Of a stretch of 64,000 bases of DNA, positions 39,476 through 51,892 are shown piece after piece. The DNA is taken from positions 2,852,001 through 2,916,000 of the forward strand of contig NC_092794.1 of NCBI RefSeq assembly GCF_918797505.1, in the 5' to 3' direction. Origin of the DNA: Bemisia tabaci (lineage: Eukaryota; Arthropoda; Insecta; Hemiptera; Aleyrodidae). Made by a program: the position numbers and the translations under genes. Under the pieces are notes generated by a model. It had not been told where the DNA came from. It searched no databases and worked only from the letters and a program-made list of their open reading frames with translations. Within the stretch, counting starts at the first letter, position 1; every line of letters starts with the position of its first letter.

Positions 39476-39654
39476 GTAATCAGACGGAGGGCGTTGCAAT
39501 TTTAACGGACCCGGAAAGTCGCTTTAATCCTCCAGGGCAACTTAATTGTTCGCGTTTAAATCCCCGTAAAAATAAGCAGTCTCGCCGACTCACGTTTTGA
39601 TTTCTTTTCTGCAGTCACATCCTCACCAGATGCGTCTTTTTACTCTTCCCTATG

Positions 39655-39907
39655 CTGCCGTGCTAAGGAAAAACGCCGTATGAACCCTCAGGCATTGCCA
39701 AATTTCCTTCGATAAAACACGCATTTCTTAGTGAACTTGTGATTATTTTCCTTCCAATTTCTCAGATAATTTCGTTCCCAACCTCAACTAAAGTTCGTAA
39801 AAATTTCAAGAAAAAATCTTCGTAGCGTTCCTCATAAATAAACATTTTATCGAAGGAAATTTGGCAACTCTCGAATGTTCATACGGCGTTCTTCCTTAGC
39901 ACGGCAG
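39655..39907. mobile_element. CTGCCGTGC-family element, 253 bp, intact
   Basis: CTGCCGTGCTAAGGAAAAAC is mirrored by GTTCTTCCTTAGCACGGCAG, with a TATG duplication (39651-39654, 39908-39911). One arm carries the CCTCAGGCATTGCC variant and the other ATTCGAGAGTTGCC. It is a good reference copy. Confidence 0.9.
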
Positions 39908-40224
39908 TATGCTTAGAGAGTGTAGATAAAAAGAAATAAAAACCACAGGAAAGAACAAACCAGAGAATAGACGAGCAGAAAAAAGAATGGTGCAACTAGT
40001 GACCCAAATCTGAGCATTAACCGCCTCAATGGAACGGTAGTTTTATAAAAGAGTCGTAATAATTTACAATGATCTTACTGCAGTTATAAAAGACGGCTAT
40101 TCGACCAGGCTTTCCTTACGTTTGAGGCAGGACAAAAGGCTACTAGGTTAAATGATCTGATATTGCAGTATAACCTCTTAGATTAATGTTCGTAATGAAG
40201 TGAATAAGCATATCGTAATTGGAT

Positions 40225-40350
40225 GATATTTTACAATAAGGAACTACTATTTATGTCAGAAACAATGTTTGCACCGTTAGATTCCTTGTGCTGATAGGTG
40301 GTTCTATGATGAGCTAGAAAAATAGTTCTTACTTGCAAAATGCTACTATA
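40225..40350. repeat. Small inverted-repeat element
   Basis: GATATTTTACAATAAGGAACTACTA is mirrored by TAGTTCTTACTTGCAAAATGCTAC. It belongs to the same family as 19115-19253. Confidence 0.5.
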
Positions 40351-40604
40351 ATGTCGTTCCTGGGAAATATATTTAATCACATTTATGGACGTGCACACTG
40401 GGGGTACATATCATTATGAAGAGATGCCATTATACACAATGTGATATGAGTAGAATTTCTTCTCATATGAGTGAGATTCCTACTCATATAAGTAGGAAGT
40501 TCTACTCATGGGAATTGGCGAATTCTGAATAACCTACTCGTCATTATTAGGAGGGAAATGGGGAAATATCGATAATCGATCATTCATGCCTCGTCACTGT
40601 TGAG

Positions 40605-42522
40605 GGAGGATGAGGGCACGCGTGATGAAAATACTGTCAATATTATTTCCACCACAGTCCATTATTCTTTTTACCCATTCGTCGTTTTTTTCGGATTTGA
40701 GAAGAGCCTATGCCGCATCAGATGGTCGAGCTCTAAGTCTCGTTTATTAAAACTTGGTCGCGCCGGGAAAGAAGCGAAAAGCTGCTTTGGTGTGAGAGAG
40801 CGTAAAAACCGTTTGAAGCGCCTTCCATTTGTACGTATGCAATAAGCGTGGCGACCACGTTGAATAATTCGCTCCGAAAGCGGACCCAAGAACCAATACT
40901 CGGGCTTGGTTTAACATCGAAGGTGGAATCAGAAAGATACTAATCTCGAAAGTATTCCCAATGCGCAAATATCAGGTGATATTTTTTTTTTAAAGAAAGT
41001 AATATTTGAGGAGACATTCTGAGGCACTGCAAGAGAGACACACGGTTTAAAATATATGAGTTCATCTCACTACCACTCCCAGTTTGCACACATGCCAAAT
41101 GCGTGTGAGAATAAAGTCAACAGTTCGTTCAAATCACTCCGAGTTCAATGAGCCACATTATTGTAAATGCTTGCACCTCTGATAAGTTCATAGTTTTCCC
41201 AAGTGGAGTGTATTTCACTTCGGCTAGTATTGTATTTCACAATTGCTTTGAGTCCTGATACTCTAGCCCGTAATCGTATACGTATACATCTCTCATTTTT
41301 TAACTACCAAATTGAATTGCGAGTAAACGACTCATTTCTGAAAATGTACGTGCTTTTTTGTAATTTCATCGCCCATTCAATCTACCTTTGATACATTTTT
41401 CGGTGTCATTTGCGTTCCGGCCCATCTTGGGGCTCCCTTTTCATATAATGCGAGATTTTCTCATCCTTTGGGATTTAATATTTTGGTTATCGTGTTCCGA
41501 AAAGTTGTGCGTAAGTTGAGCTCTTTTTCACAGCAGGCTCGAGCCACCTTTGGTCCCTCAACGGTGCAAACCGTTATCAGCGATCGAATAACAAAGTCAA
41601 TAACCTTGCCTCGACTTGCGGCCGATAGCAAACCTGCCAACAAAATTTGGGTCCAGGCTGGCAGATAGGGGTAGAAAAAAGAAAACAAACAAATGAAATA
41701 AATAAATAAACATTGAAAGTAAGGAAGGAGCGAGAAAAAACTTGAAGGCAATAATCCAAACAACTTAAAAACAACTTTGATCCAATTTGAATATATTCCA
41801 TTAGGGATACAATTCGACTTTTCAGGTGTTTTATATCTGGCGAACCCAGAAGGGAGGCAAAACGAACGTGAGCGCACAGCAGCCGAAAGGGAAAAACTCG
41901 GAGATATTAAAAAAGTATCATTCCTTTTCCTTATTTTCCCGACTTTGCGAGGCACAGTGTATCTGCCGTCGCGGCGCGGCGCAGCTGCGCTCAGCATTAA
42001 AGGAGAGGGATTTAAAAGCTCCGCTGTCCAAACCAATAAACTAAGCAGCTGCGACTTAAATAACTGCGTTATTAATTCGAGGCACTCTAGCGGTGCTAGT
42101 CTTGAAATACTGTCCCCTCAGACGCTGGCAGGTACACCAATTTCAAAAGTGTTTTTGGTAGCACCGACAAGCCGTCACAGATTGGCGCTATCGCGTCGAT
42201 GAAAATTGTATCCATTTTTCTGATTGATGAGCCGAGCTGACAGGATGACAAGTCGGCGGCGTTTATTAAAGCGGCGTCATTTTTTACTCCCTTTAAAATT
42301 GTGCCACGGTTCATCGGTCTCGGGAGGATGTATGCTTTACCTACCCCTTTCTACGCCCGTTAATCGATCTGTTACGGGTTCGATACCCAAGAACTTAACC
42401 TTTGCGGGCTCATCATAGAGAGAATTTTTCTTCCATGATCCGATATACTCTCTTTGTGAGGCATACGAAAACGAATATTTCTTCCACCTGATCAAGGTAA
42501 AACTAGAAATAGAGCATGCAAT
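40605..42522. other. No gene recognised; one GC-richer patch
   Basis: The sequence appears unique rather than repetitive. The patch 41420-42420 is GC-richer and open for 191 codons on the - strand (41461-42036), but the peptide is low-complexity and shows no domain or splice context. It may be regulatory or conserved non-coding DNA; this cannot be told from one sequence. Confidence 0.35.
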
Positions 42523-43026
42523 GGAAATGTTGCATGTGTGAGGGATTTGCGATTTGACCATTGATTTTTAAGTAAAAGTTCGTAAGAAACACGATGGTGC
42601 CACTGGTTTTCGCTGAAATCATCTCCCAAGCTCAAAAAAAGCTCTCAAAGTGAGGCCAAAATGGAGGGGATATCCCACCCTACCCCGAGAGTCCACCTCT
42701 ACATCAAGAAAAACTCTCCATGCAAAGATAGGGAGCAAATACATTGAGAGGGCTGCCACTTTATTTGGGGACTCCAAAACTGAAAACACGGCAACCCTGC
42801 TAATGTATTTGCTCCCTATCTTTGCATGGAGAGTTTGTTTTGATGTAGAGGTGGACTCTTGGGGTAGGGTGGAATATCCCCTCCATTTTGGCCTCACTTT
42901 GAGAGCTTTTTTTTTGAGCTTGGGAGTTGATTTCAGCGAAAACCAGTGGCACCATCGTGTTTCTCGCGAACTTTTACATAAGAATCAATGGACAATTCGC
43001 AAATCCCTCACACATGCAACATCTCC
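42523..43026. mobile_element. Foldback element, ~504 bp (GGAGATGTTGCATG family)
   Basis: This is the third copy, again flanked by AT and sitting in an AATT context. The loop differs from copy 1 by orientation of the GTGGCAACCCTG segment. Confidence 0.85.
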
Positions 43027-43080
43027 ATTATTCCTCCTCATGGAACAGTCTGATCGTAGTCTCCTTGATGCAGCTCTACC

Positions 43081-43389
43081 TACAGTCCCTTTATACTCAG
43101 AGAAAAGACAACGCGAATCCATTTCTGATTGGTTCCAGTATTTAAGGCCTTCACAGTGTCACAAACGGGAATAAAGATTACAGTTTCACCAATTGCAATC
43201 ATAAACTGGAATGGACCGGGACATTGGGGGTACGGCAAGGAGCAAATGGAATGAGAAAGGGAATGGAGATAGGAATTCGGGAATGGGTTGATCAAAGATT
43301 ACAAAAAACTTCCACTTTGTGTAATCTTTATTCCCGCTTGTAACTTCCATGAGCCGCGTATTCTTAACTCTCTCTATAAAGGGACTCTA
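43081..43389. mobile_element. hAT-like MITE, TAGAGTCCC family, 309 bp
   Basis: TACAGTCCCTTTATACTCAG is mirrored by TATAAAGGGACTCTA. A perfect GCTCTACC duplication flanks it (43073-43080, 43390-43397). One terminal base has changed (TAC for TAG). Confidence 0.9.
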
Positions 43390-43397
43390 GCTCTACC

Positions 43398-44217
43398 GTG
43401 CTGTCGAAGAAACCGGTAAATACAGGATCTATAGTAGTGTCCGAGAAGAGCATTTCGTTGAACGAACCTTCGTTTTTTGTAAAATTGTCAATAACCGTAC
43501 GAAAAACTTCTAGAAAACGTACAGATTATTGAAAATCGACGAATTTCAGTGTCTGCTACAGAAAATGGGTCTTTTCCATTTGAAGTGAGGATTTGTTCTG
43601 GGTGTTTGCGTGGTCGCATTTTGAACAAACGTGAAATATATTTTAAGATTAAAGATTGGTTTTTCTCAAGGCAGCATTAAGTAGCAGGTAAAATGAGTGA
43701 TATTATGTCATCCCGATGAGTCAACGACAAAGATTGCTATTCAACAGATACGTGTCGCTGAGTCTCTTGTAAACCATCCCCTTTTACTTAATTTTATTTT
43801 TTTCTTTCTTTCTTTTTTTTTGTTTTTAACGAGAGATTGTTATTTCAATAAATGCGCGTTGTTAAATCATTTTTTATTCTCTAACTCAGAATAGGTCTAA
43901 CTCAGAATGTCACTCTTGAGACTAGGCAAGTACGTACAAACCAGGAAATTTTCATTTGAGTTTGATAAGCGATTGAGGGAGGAGGAATCAAAACTGAATT
44001 TCAATCGAGCCCCCCTGCCCCCTCGTCACCGCACCTCTGCGATCATTAAACACCAGAATTTTGCACCATAAGCTTGTTAGCGTCGGGATTAAGGAGGAGG
44101 GAAACAATATTATTGGTGATGTTGTCAGATTATCGCTTGACATTGTTCAAACGGACGGTTGACTGCGGATCGCTTGATGAGTCTCAGCGCAGACAACTAG
44201 CGAGTGATTACTTATTT
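43398..44217. other. No gene seen
   Basis: AT-rich sequence with a short TTTC/TTTCTT-rich stretch near 43795-43820. No repeat or coding signal is recognised. Confidence 0.4.
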
Positions 44218-44340
44218 GGACGCATTTCTGCGAAACGGAACTATGTGCAGTAAGGCATGAGCCCTGAGATCCATGAGAATATATGCATAGCAGGGCTCAC
44301 GTCATAATGCACATAAATCCGTTTCGACAGAAATACGTCC
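44218..44340. mobile_element. GGACGTATTT-family MITE, 123 bp
   Basis: GGACGCATTTCTGCGAAACGG is mirrored by CCGTTTCGACAGAAATACGTCC, with an ATTT duplication on both sides. Confidence 0.85.
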
Positions 44341-44414
44341 ATTTCATGAGTGATTTGAAAATCTGTGAGAGTTACGTTCGCGTGGTGATGCGGTTGTCGC
44401 AAACTTTTACATAT

Positions 44415-44536
44415 GGACGTATTTAAATCAAAAGGAGCTATATCCATTCCGACATGAGCCCTGAGATCAATAAGAATACACGCACGACAGGGCTCATGCC
44501 ACAATGGATATACTGCCTTTTGATTTAAATACGTCC
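44415..44536. mobile_element. GGACGTATTT-family MITE, 122 bp
   Basis: GGACGTATTTAAATCAAAAGG is mirrored by CCTTTTGATTTAAATACGTCC, with an ATAT duplication. It lies only about 75 bases from the previous copy, and the shared inner motif is CATGAGCCCTGAGATC. Confidence 0.85.
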
Positions 44537-44570
44537 ATATAAGAGCTTACGGGATGAGCTACTGCCAATA

Positions 44571-44819
44571 CTGCCGTGCTAAGGAAGAACGCCGTATGAA
44601 CGCCCAGAGTCGCCTTTCCATTAATAAAACATGTATTCGTGACGCAATTTTACCATATGTTCCTCTGAAATTTTCAGATTTTTTACATTAAATTGAGTAC
44701 AAAATTATCCGAAAATTTTGGAAAAAAATATTCACAATTTTCCCAGTAAATTTGGTTTTTATCGAAGGAAATTTGGCAACGTCTGGAGGTTCATACGGCG
44801 TTCTTCCTTAGCACGGCAG
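44571..44819. mobile_element. CTGCCGTGC-family element, 249 bp
   Basis: Intact terminal repeats with an AATA duplication (44567-44570, 44820-44823). Confidence 0.9.
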
Positions 44820-45948
44820 AATAGAATAGCGCTCAAATGCCACAATGAGCGCGCTGAGAAAGTTCATATCTCATTCCTTGCACCATAATTTTTGTAGAAA
44901 ATCACACTTATTGGGCATTCCGATTCAGAGCGGTTCTATGGACATAAATGAATCATTACGGAGGAATTTCTCCGCTTTGCATAAAAAATCAACAAGGAAC
45001 TAGGATACAATCGTTTTTTACGTTGAAATTAGTCCACAATGCAAACTGCTCGTTTGCTAAAATAAAACCCAAAATCTATCATTGAAAACAGGTTTATCGT
45101 TTCACAAATAAATCGAATTGGTTTCACAGAAATCCTTCCTCACTTGAGCTCATGGATAAATTTAGCCCTAAAAGATTTGGGAAAGAGCCATTTTTTAAAC
45201 TTTGATCTATTACCGTCGCCAGAATTCAGATAAAAACCCTCTCAAAAATGGGCGGAAGGGGAGCCAACTAAAATAGTTTGCAGAGAAACTTTTACACTTA
45301 GGAGAAAGTACTTCAAGCCAAAAAGCTCGCTTTTGCCGCCTAGCCGGTTAACAAGTCGCTCTAAGTCTATTAATACTCCGGCGCTGAATGCAACTATTCG
45401 AGCTCTATGGATGGCCATGTTGCATCCATTCAAATTGAAGGCGCTCTGGCAATTTCATGGGTTCACAGAAATGCTGCGGTCGGCAAACAGAACAGTGATA
45501 TTATGGACGGTGGGCACGTATGAAAACAGTCTGTTCAATCGCTTTTCCTGCGATTTTGAGGTATTCCGTTCAATATCCCACGGTAGGACACCCTGTATAC
45601 GAACAATTCGCTGCCTTGGCGGAAATCGGAGAAGCCCAGAGAAGGTAGCCCGATAGCGCGGTCACTAAATAAACGGAAATGAATTCGACCGCGAATGCTG
45701 CGAGCAATTTGGCCATAAGCTCCGAGGAAAGCTGCCAGGGCCGGGGCGGGTTTTAAATATGTAATGATTACGCCGCTAATATTGTTTCCGCTAAACCGAA
45801 GAACGACGCTTAATTGGTCCGAAGCGGCGGCTAATCGGCTGAAATCCCGCGCAAATTCGGCCGGAGCGCCAACCCAACCTAACCTCGCTCCGCCATGGCT
45901 GCCAATAATGTCCTCGCCCAGAACAGAAAATACACCTGATTTACTACT
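44820..45948. other. No gene seen; GC-richer 3' half
   Basis: Unique sequence. From about 45560 to 45930 it is GC-richer with many CpG. A fragment of the CAACTATTCG repeat is at 45385-45450. No splice-bounded frame is convincing. Confidence 0.35.
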
Positions 45949-46198
45949 CCGCCGTGCTAAGGAAAAACGCCGTATGAACCTTCAGGTGTTGCCAAATTTC
46001 GATTGATAAAACATGAATTTCCTGGTAAACTTGTATATGTTTCTTCCAATTTTTCAGAGCATGCCGTTTGCAATTTCACCTAAAGTTCTTGAAAATTTCT
46101 CGGAAAAATATTCATAGCTTTCCTCAAAACTGAACATTTTATCGAAAAATTTGGCAACTCTCGAATGCTCATACGGCATTTGTTCCTTTGCACGGTAG
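45949..46198. mobile_element. CTGCCGTGC-family element, 250 bp
   Basis: CCGCCGTGCTAAGG at the left and TTTGCACGGTAG at the right, with a TACT duplication on both sides. Confidence 0.88.
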
Positions 46199-46542
46199 TA
46201 CTCACCATCCGCAAAAATCGCTTGCAATTGACCATTAGTCAAGTTGCGAAATTAAGCATTACGAAGTTAAAATGTAGGTCTGAACCTACACCGAAAAAAG
46301 AGGTAGGGGTTGTTTGATGAGATAGGCATTTCAAAATATTCGTAATAGTGCCCCAATAAATTAGGTTACCAACCCAAATGTTATAAATATCATCTAATAA
46401 ATTGGGCTAGTACCACAATTTTAGGGGATAACGCCTAACATTTTTTTTCCTTGCAAAATTCCCAGTTTGATCTTCTGTATTTTCACTCAGTAATTTTTGT
46501 AACGCAAAACATTTTAATCGCTGTCAAAGATCAATTTCTAGA

Positions 46543-46795
46543 CTGACGTGCTAAGGAAAAACGCCGTTTAAACAATCGAGAGTTGCCAGATTTCCCAGTA
46601 TAAAACATCTATTTTTGAGAGAAGTTATGTTTATTTTTCAGTGACATTTTCAGACATTTCAAATCAGATTGCGAAATAAATTATTTCTAAATTTTGAAGA
46701 AAAATATTCAAAATTTTTCCAGTAAATTGGTCTTTTGTTAATGGAAACATGGCAACGCCTGATGGTTCATACGGCGTTTTTCCTTAGCACGGCAG
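46543..46795. mobile_element. CTGCCGTGC-family element, 253 bp
   Basis: CTGACGTGCTAAGG at the left and CCTTAGCACGGCAG at the right, with a TAGA duplication on both sides. Confidence 0.88.
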
Positions 46796-47110
46796 TAGAG
46801 TTCACTGAATTTTCTTCAGGGCTTGTTCCGGCCTTTGGAACCCCCTTTAATCTCAATGTAAACCATACGATGTCTCCCTAGGGAGTAAAAGCTGTTTAAG
46901 GATAAACTATGAATGCGGCCTTCGAATGCATTCGCACACGGAACGACACAAAACTTATGCTGCTAAAAGAGTAAAATATCGCCTTTCGGTCTATGTCGCG
47001 TTAAGAGCAGCTCCTCGAGCCCCTCACTCTGTCTCAACGCACATCTCACGGGAGATGGGTTTTCCTCCCTCAATGGAGCGCTGGATCAAATTTCACTCCA
47101 CACTCTAAAG

Positions 47111-47265
47111 CAGTGGCGTGGCGTGCTTTGCGATATATCGATTGCTCTGCCATTTAAACCTATGGAAAATGATCGACAAACACGGTGTTCGCCTCAATAA
47201 TCGATTCTTTACTATAGCTTCGAATGGGAAAATATCGATAATCGATCATTAGCGCTTCGCTACTG
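47111..47265. mobile_element. hAT-like MITE, 155 bp (CAGTGGCGTGG family)
   Basis: It starts CAGTGGCGTGGCGTGC and ends GCGCTTCGCTACTG. No 8-bp duplication is detectable, so it may be old or rearranged. Confidence 0.7.
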
Positions 47266-48205
47266 TTTTGGAGAGTGAGTTTTCATCATCAACTGACCGT
47301 TTTGCATCTTCGTAATAATGGCGGAGGCATCACAATACCTCCATCGATTTTTCGCAATTGCCAATTTAAGATATGCTTTCAGGTCCGTTGTGAAAGGCAC
47401 AAGTTTACAAGCACATAGGATTACATAGAGAGTTTAAAGAGAGGCTATAAATTGTCGACATTAATACATTTTAGAAGTCGGATCGTTAAGAGCAAGAGAC
47501 ATAACGCATGAATTGAAGAGATGTTATGATTAAGATGTTTGTTTTTCCTACAGTCAGTATCAGAATTTTGCACTGAATTTTATTCGATACATTTTGGTAT
47601 TCAATTGAAGGAATCAAGGTTTGACGCAGAATTGTTGTGAGGTAATAGTAAAATAATTCCACGCAACCGACGTGTGAAGTAGAAAAACGCCTTCAATACA
47701 GGTGAATACTGCCTGGAGTTATCGCGAAGGTCGAATAGTTGTATCTCGCATTTTGGGACGGAGCTGTGCTGCGCCGCGCCTTGTGCTGACGGCTGAATAA
47801 GCATTAGACAACCGCTATACACTGGAACATTTCATGTTCACAGCAAGATATAACATAAAGCATCCCGCCTCTGAGCAGCGGGTATAATGTCGTTCGATAA
47901 ATTTTGGTTTTAAGTTGAAGAAAAGAGTATTTTACGCAGAACTTTTAAGAGGTAATATTAAAATGATTCGAACATACGATGGAAATTGGAATTGCACCTT
48001 GCACTTTGTTTTTTATGTGAAAAACTACTCAACGTCAATTCTTAGAAACCTCGGTATTTTTTCTTCTCTGCGAGAAGAAAATTCTGTAAAAAGTTCAAGG
48101 AATGATGTTGATTATTAATCTTTAAAAGGAATTAAATGGAAGTAGAGATTTTAAAACACCGCACATAAGACACGTGGTTTGGGAGTGCCATCGTCGACAT
48201 GTAAT
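47266..48205. other. No gene seen
   Basis: Unique AT-rich sequence. A decayed end of the TCGACGGTGAAAC family (ACACGTGGTTTGGGAGTGCC) is near 48165-48200. Confidence 0.35.
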
Positions 48206-48465
48206 CTGCCGTGCTAAGAAAAAACGCTGTATGAACCTTCAGACGTTGCCACATATCCTTTGATAAAACACGAATTTCCTGGTAAACATATGAATATTTT
48301 TCTTCCAATTTTTCACATAATTTCCTGCGCAATTTTCCCTGCAGATTCTGAAATTTTAAAGGAAAAATATTCGTAAATTTCCTAAAAAATAAATATTTTA
48401 TCGAAGGAAATTTGGCAACTCTCGAATGTTCATACGGCGTTCTTCCTTATTATTACGGCTAGGGT
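48206..48465. mobile_element. CTGCCGTGC-family element, right end decayed
   Basis: CTGCCGTGCTAAGAAAAAACG at the left. The right arm is recognisable (AACTCTCGAATGTTCATACGG) but the terminal bases are altered, so the end is approximate. Confidence 0.7.
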
Positions 48466-48693
48466 ACCTATCAATGAATTCAAGAAAAATAGATTCAGGG
48501 TTGAAAAATTGTATTTGGCTTTATGACTTGAAAATGATTGAAGAGAGTGATAAGAAACGTATAATTGAGCTATTAGTTTCTGTTTCCCATCTGATATTTG
48601 AGATTAGCTTCTCAGAGAAAATCTGGCTCTCAACTTTCACCAAAAATCTCATAATCAAATTATGCATAAAAAAACGTAAAGATCTTGGTTAAG

Positions 48694-50681
48694 GGTTTCA
48701 GGACATTCCGTCAACGATTTTTTGTCCGCACACCTGTTTTGTCCAATAGTTTACGTCCATGCGTAAAACAAGAAGCAGTGACTTGGTCCAAGTGTTATAT
48801 TTTATTCCGTATATAAAATTATATTGAAAATATTGAAATGAGAAAATTGAGAGAGAAGAAAGAGTTGTTGCGGTAACTCGCTTTTTAAATGAAATGTTAC
48901 TCTCTTCTTCTGATGTATCATTTTAAATGGGCATGGGTGAACACTTGGTTTTATTTCTATCCTTAAAATTTCCGATATAAAATTAACCTCAAATAAACTT
49001 TTTTTAATGAAAACATTACTTTATTTTAAAAACATTTACATTTTTAAAACGTGGCAATAAATTTTCAAAACCTTTTCCAAGCGATGGTATCGATATTAAA
49101 GTCAATGAGCAGTAGTTGTGTTCAAAGAAACTATTGAAAATGAATAACAGGGGAAATAAACCAAGAAGAGCACAATTTTTTGTTTTAGCCTATTTGTACA
49201 TCGATCTTTTAGAGTCAAATAGATCCTATTTTAAGCGTTTGGTTGGGCGTGCACCACAATGTAGCACAGTAAAAGCACAAAATATAAAAGAAATAATTCA
49301 TAAGCTTTGAAAATCATTAAATTTTACAAGGACCTACCTTAATACTTACAAAACATACATTATATTTTCCTTTCATGCATATATTTTTTTTATCATTCAA
49401 ATGAGAGTAATCCATGCAAAAATCACGTTGAAAAACGCTGACCCCGCAAGTTTAAATAATAGGGCCTGACATAAAGCGGAGTGACGCGACGACGTGCTGC
49501 CAGCACGAAACGCGCACTGGCGCCTACAAACCTAAGGGGATACTTCACGCATTGCGCAATGCGTAGAGTATCCCCTTAGGTTTGTAGGCGCCAATGCGCG
49601 TTGCGTGCTGGCCGGCCGCCCGCCTCGCCGCAGCGTGCCACCCACGGCGCTTCACTATTTCACAGTAGAGGTGTTGTACAGTATCATATGAAATTGAAGA
49701 AGCCCCAACATATTAAGAATGACAGGCATCCATTAAGAGTAAGGAACTTACCTCGCAAAATAAATCGAGATAAAAGAGATAAAGTAACATTCTTGAGTAT
49801 GCCGTCAAGAAGATTATATTTTGAATCAAGAATAAAATAGGTGAACAAAATCGGGTTTTTGTTTGATGTAAGTGACTTTTCTTCTTTTAAAAGCATCTTT
49901 TTTTCGTTTAAAAAGCATTGTTTTCTTTATTGACTCATAAGGAAATCTTCTCGGCGGTAAATTTGAGGATATTTCTCTTTGAATCAGGTCACTTTTTCCT
50001 CTAATGGAGTTAAAAAATCATGCTAAACGTTATTAGATACAGATACTAGGAAAGAAAGTTTTTCGACCACCGCTCTCTTTTTGTTGCCGTCACTCGATTT
50101 AATTTGCGAGGGAACTTTGTGCTTTTGTAAGATGCCATCAATCATGATACGTTGGGGTACCCGGTACCTTCAATCTCATATGATACTGTGCAACACCTCC
50201 GTGGCGAAATAGTAACTCAAAGCGCTGCGGCACGCAGGTGCCGTCGCGAAGTTATCATATATAGAAAAAATATAAGAGCCTTCAGCGGAGGCAAATCAAA
50301 AGTTTCAGTTCAGGTATAACAAGATGGGATTTTCTTAAAAGATAATTAAGTCCTGTTGCACCAAAGAGGTGTAGAGAGTTTAGGTGAATTTTCTCTCATG
50401 GAAATGACGCTCCCTCATTTTTATCAAAAATCTCAATTATATATTTTTCTCTGTTGGAGCAAACAAACAAAAAAAATCAACTCTTCATTCCTCAGACATT
50501 GAACATTTTCATCCAAAAACGTCGTAAGCAATTGTCGTTTGTATTTACATGTGGACCAATTGACTTTGGGTCTCAAGTGGTAAGTGGACCGAAACTTCCC
50601 TCCCGAAAAAACGCGTGGACGTAAACTACTGGGAAAAACAGGTGCGCGGACAAAAAGTCGTTGACAAAATGTCCTATAACC
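48694..50681. mobile_element. TIR element, 1.99 kb (GGTTTCAGGACATT family)
   Basis: GGTTTCAGGACATTCCGTCAACG is mirrored by CGTTGACAAAATGTCCTATAACC, flanked by TGGTTAAG and TGGTTAGG. The interior carries the hairpin around ACTTCACGCATTGCGCAATG (arms about 60 bp at 49490-49620) and no transposase. It contains the uninterrupted AATT site used by the foldback element in the sister copy. Confidence 0.8.
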
Positions 50682-50689
50682 TGGTTAGG

Positions 50690-51892
50690 AGTTACTTTCA
50701 AAAAAATTTGTTGCAGACATGGCGTTCTACCTGAAAAAATTCATCTTACGGCTTATATTTGCACCTTGATGAATGGCCCATCATGCTCAGAATTTTTTTT
50801 TTAATTTTCTCGCGAATTCTGTGTTCATGCATTGGAACTTTTTATCTCAAGGCAAACAATTGCATAATGAAAATGAGGTAGAAATATTGCTAGTTATGGA
50901 TTTGCAGAAAAAGGGTGACAAAATGTACCCTAATTTGAAAATTAATGAGTGATGATATGAGCTATCTTTTAAGTCGAGAAGAATCGACTTAACGTAGTCA
51001 CTCCAGGAAGAATTTTAGCCGGTTCAAAATCGGCAATTTCCTCTTATTTTGACGTTTGGTTCATGATGCAGATGCCTTTTTTTCATACTCAGAATGTAAT
51101 GTTGCAACGGTTCAACGGTGGAAAACTCAACAACAGCCCTCGAACGGGCTCAAAGCGGCGAAGAGACTAATTAAAACAATCCAGGAAATCAAAGTCTATA
51201 ATCCAATGAAATCTGCAAGAATGAGGCTACGAGAGTTTCACGAGTCTCGGGCACCGAGGAAGTCGCAAAAATGAATTGAGGATTTCACGGGCGGGGATTT
51301 TCCTCTCTCTCTGCGCGCTTTTTTACTGTCATACACGACCAAGGGAAAAAACGAGGGACGCAAAGAGAAATTGAAATTGCTGCGGCTCCTGGGAGGAGGT
51401 GGCAAGTAGAGGGAGCAATGAATTTTACTTTCATATTTTCCCCCGACTCGTTTCAATTTTTTCTTCTTTTTTATCTATAGCCTAATGATTTTCCTTTGTT
51501 TCGCCCACGCCACTCCTCTGTGCACCAACCCACGGCCACCAGGCTCATAATGCAGATCTGTGGTTTTTTGAAAGGACTTTCCCGGCGCTCTCGTATCCGC
51601 CCGGATCAAATCCACGGAATTATTCAGATTCGGCTCCCTGCGCCTCTGTTGACTCAGGTCAGTTCCTTGCCAATCCGTGTATATTTCAGTGGCCAGATTT
51701 CCATAGTTTCTTAATTAGGACTACATTGTTTCAAAACTGGACCAACTTTTGAGGAGGAGAACCAAACTTGGTCACATTCTTCAAAGTACCTATCTGTGAG
51801 GGCAAATATTAAGCAGATGTGTCATTTTTAAAATGAGAATTCCCGCCGCAACGATTTTTTTTCCCATCATTAACGTATTTATTGTCAGCTAG
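50690..51892. other. No gene seen
   Basis: Unique sequence. An open frame at 51056-51274 (basic, Arg/Lys-rich) has no domain or clear splice sites. A GC-richer patch spans 51290-51660. Confidence 0.35.

Noticed and set aside
39084..39479. 131-codon frame
   Set aside because: It crosses the inverted-repeat element at 39163-39282 and a G-rich tract, and the peptide has no recognisable domain.
41461..42036. 191-codon open frame on the - strand, among the longest in the window outside the gap
   Set aside because: The peptide is low-complexity with no domain, and several other frames are open over the same bases. No splice or start context supports it.
42375..42388. GGGTTCGATACCC, resembling a tRNA B box
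   Set aside because: No matching A box, acceptor stem or cloverleaf could be drawn around it.
42650..43174. 174-codon frame on the + strand
   Set aside because: It lies almost entirely in the foldback element at 42523-43026. The mirrored arm gives an equivalent frame on the other strand.
51056..51274. Basic 72-codon frame
   Set aside because: It has no domain, no splice sites and no repeat support, and is compatible with chance.
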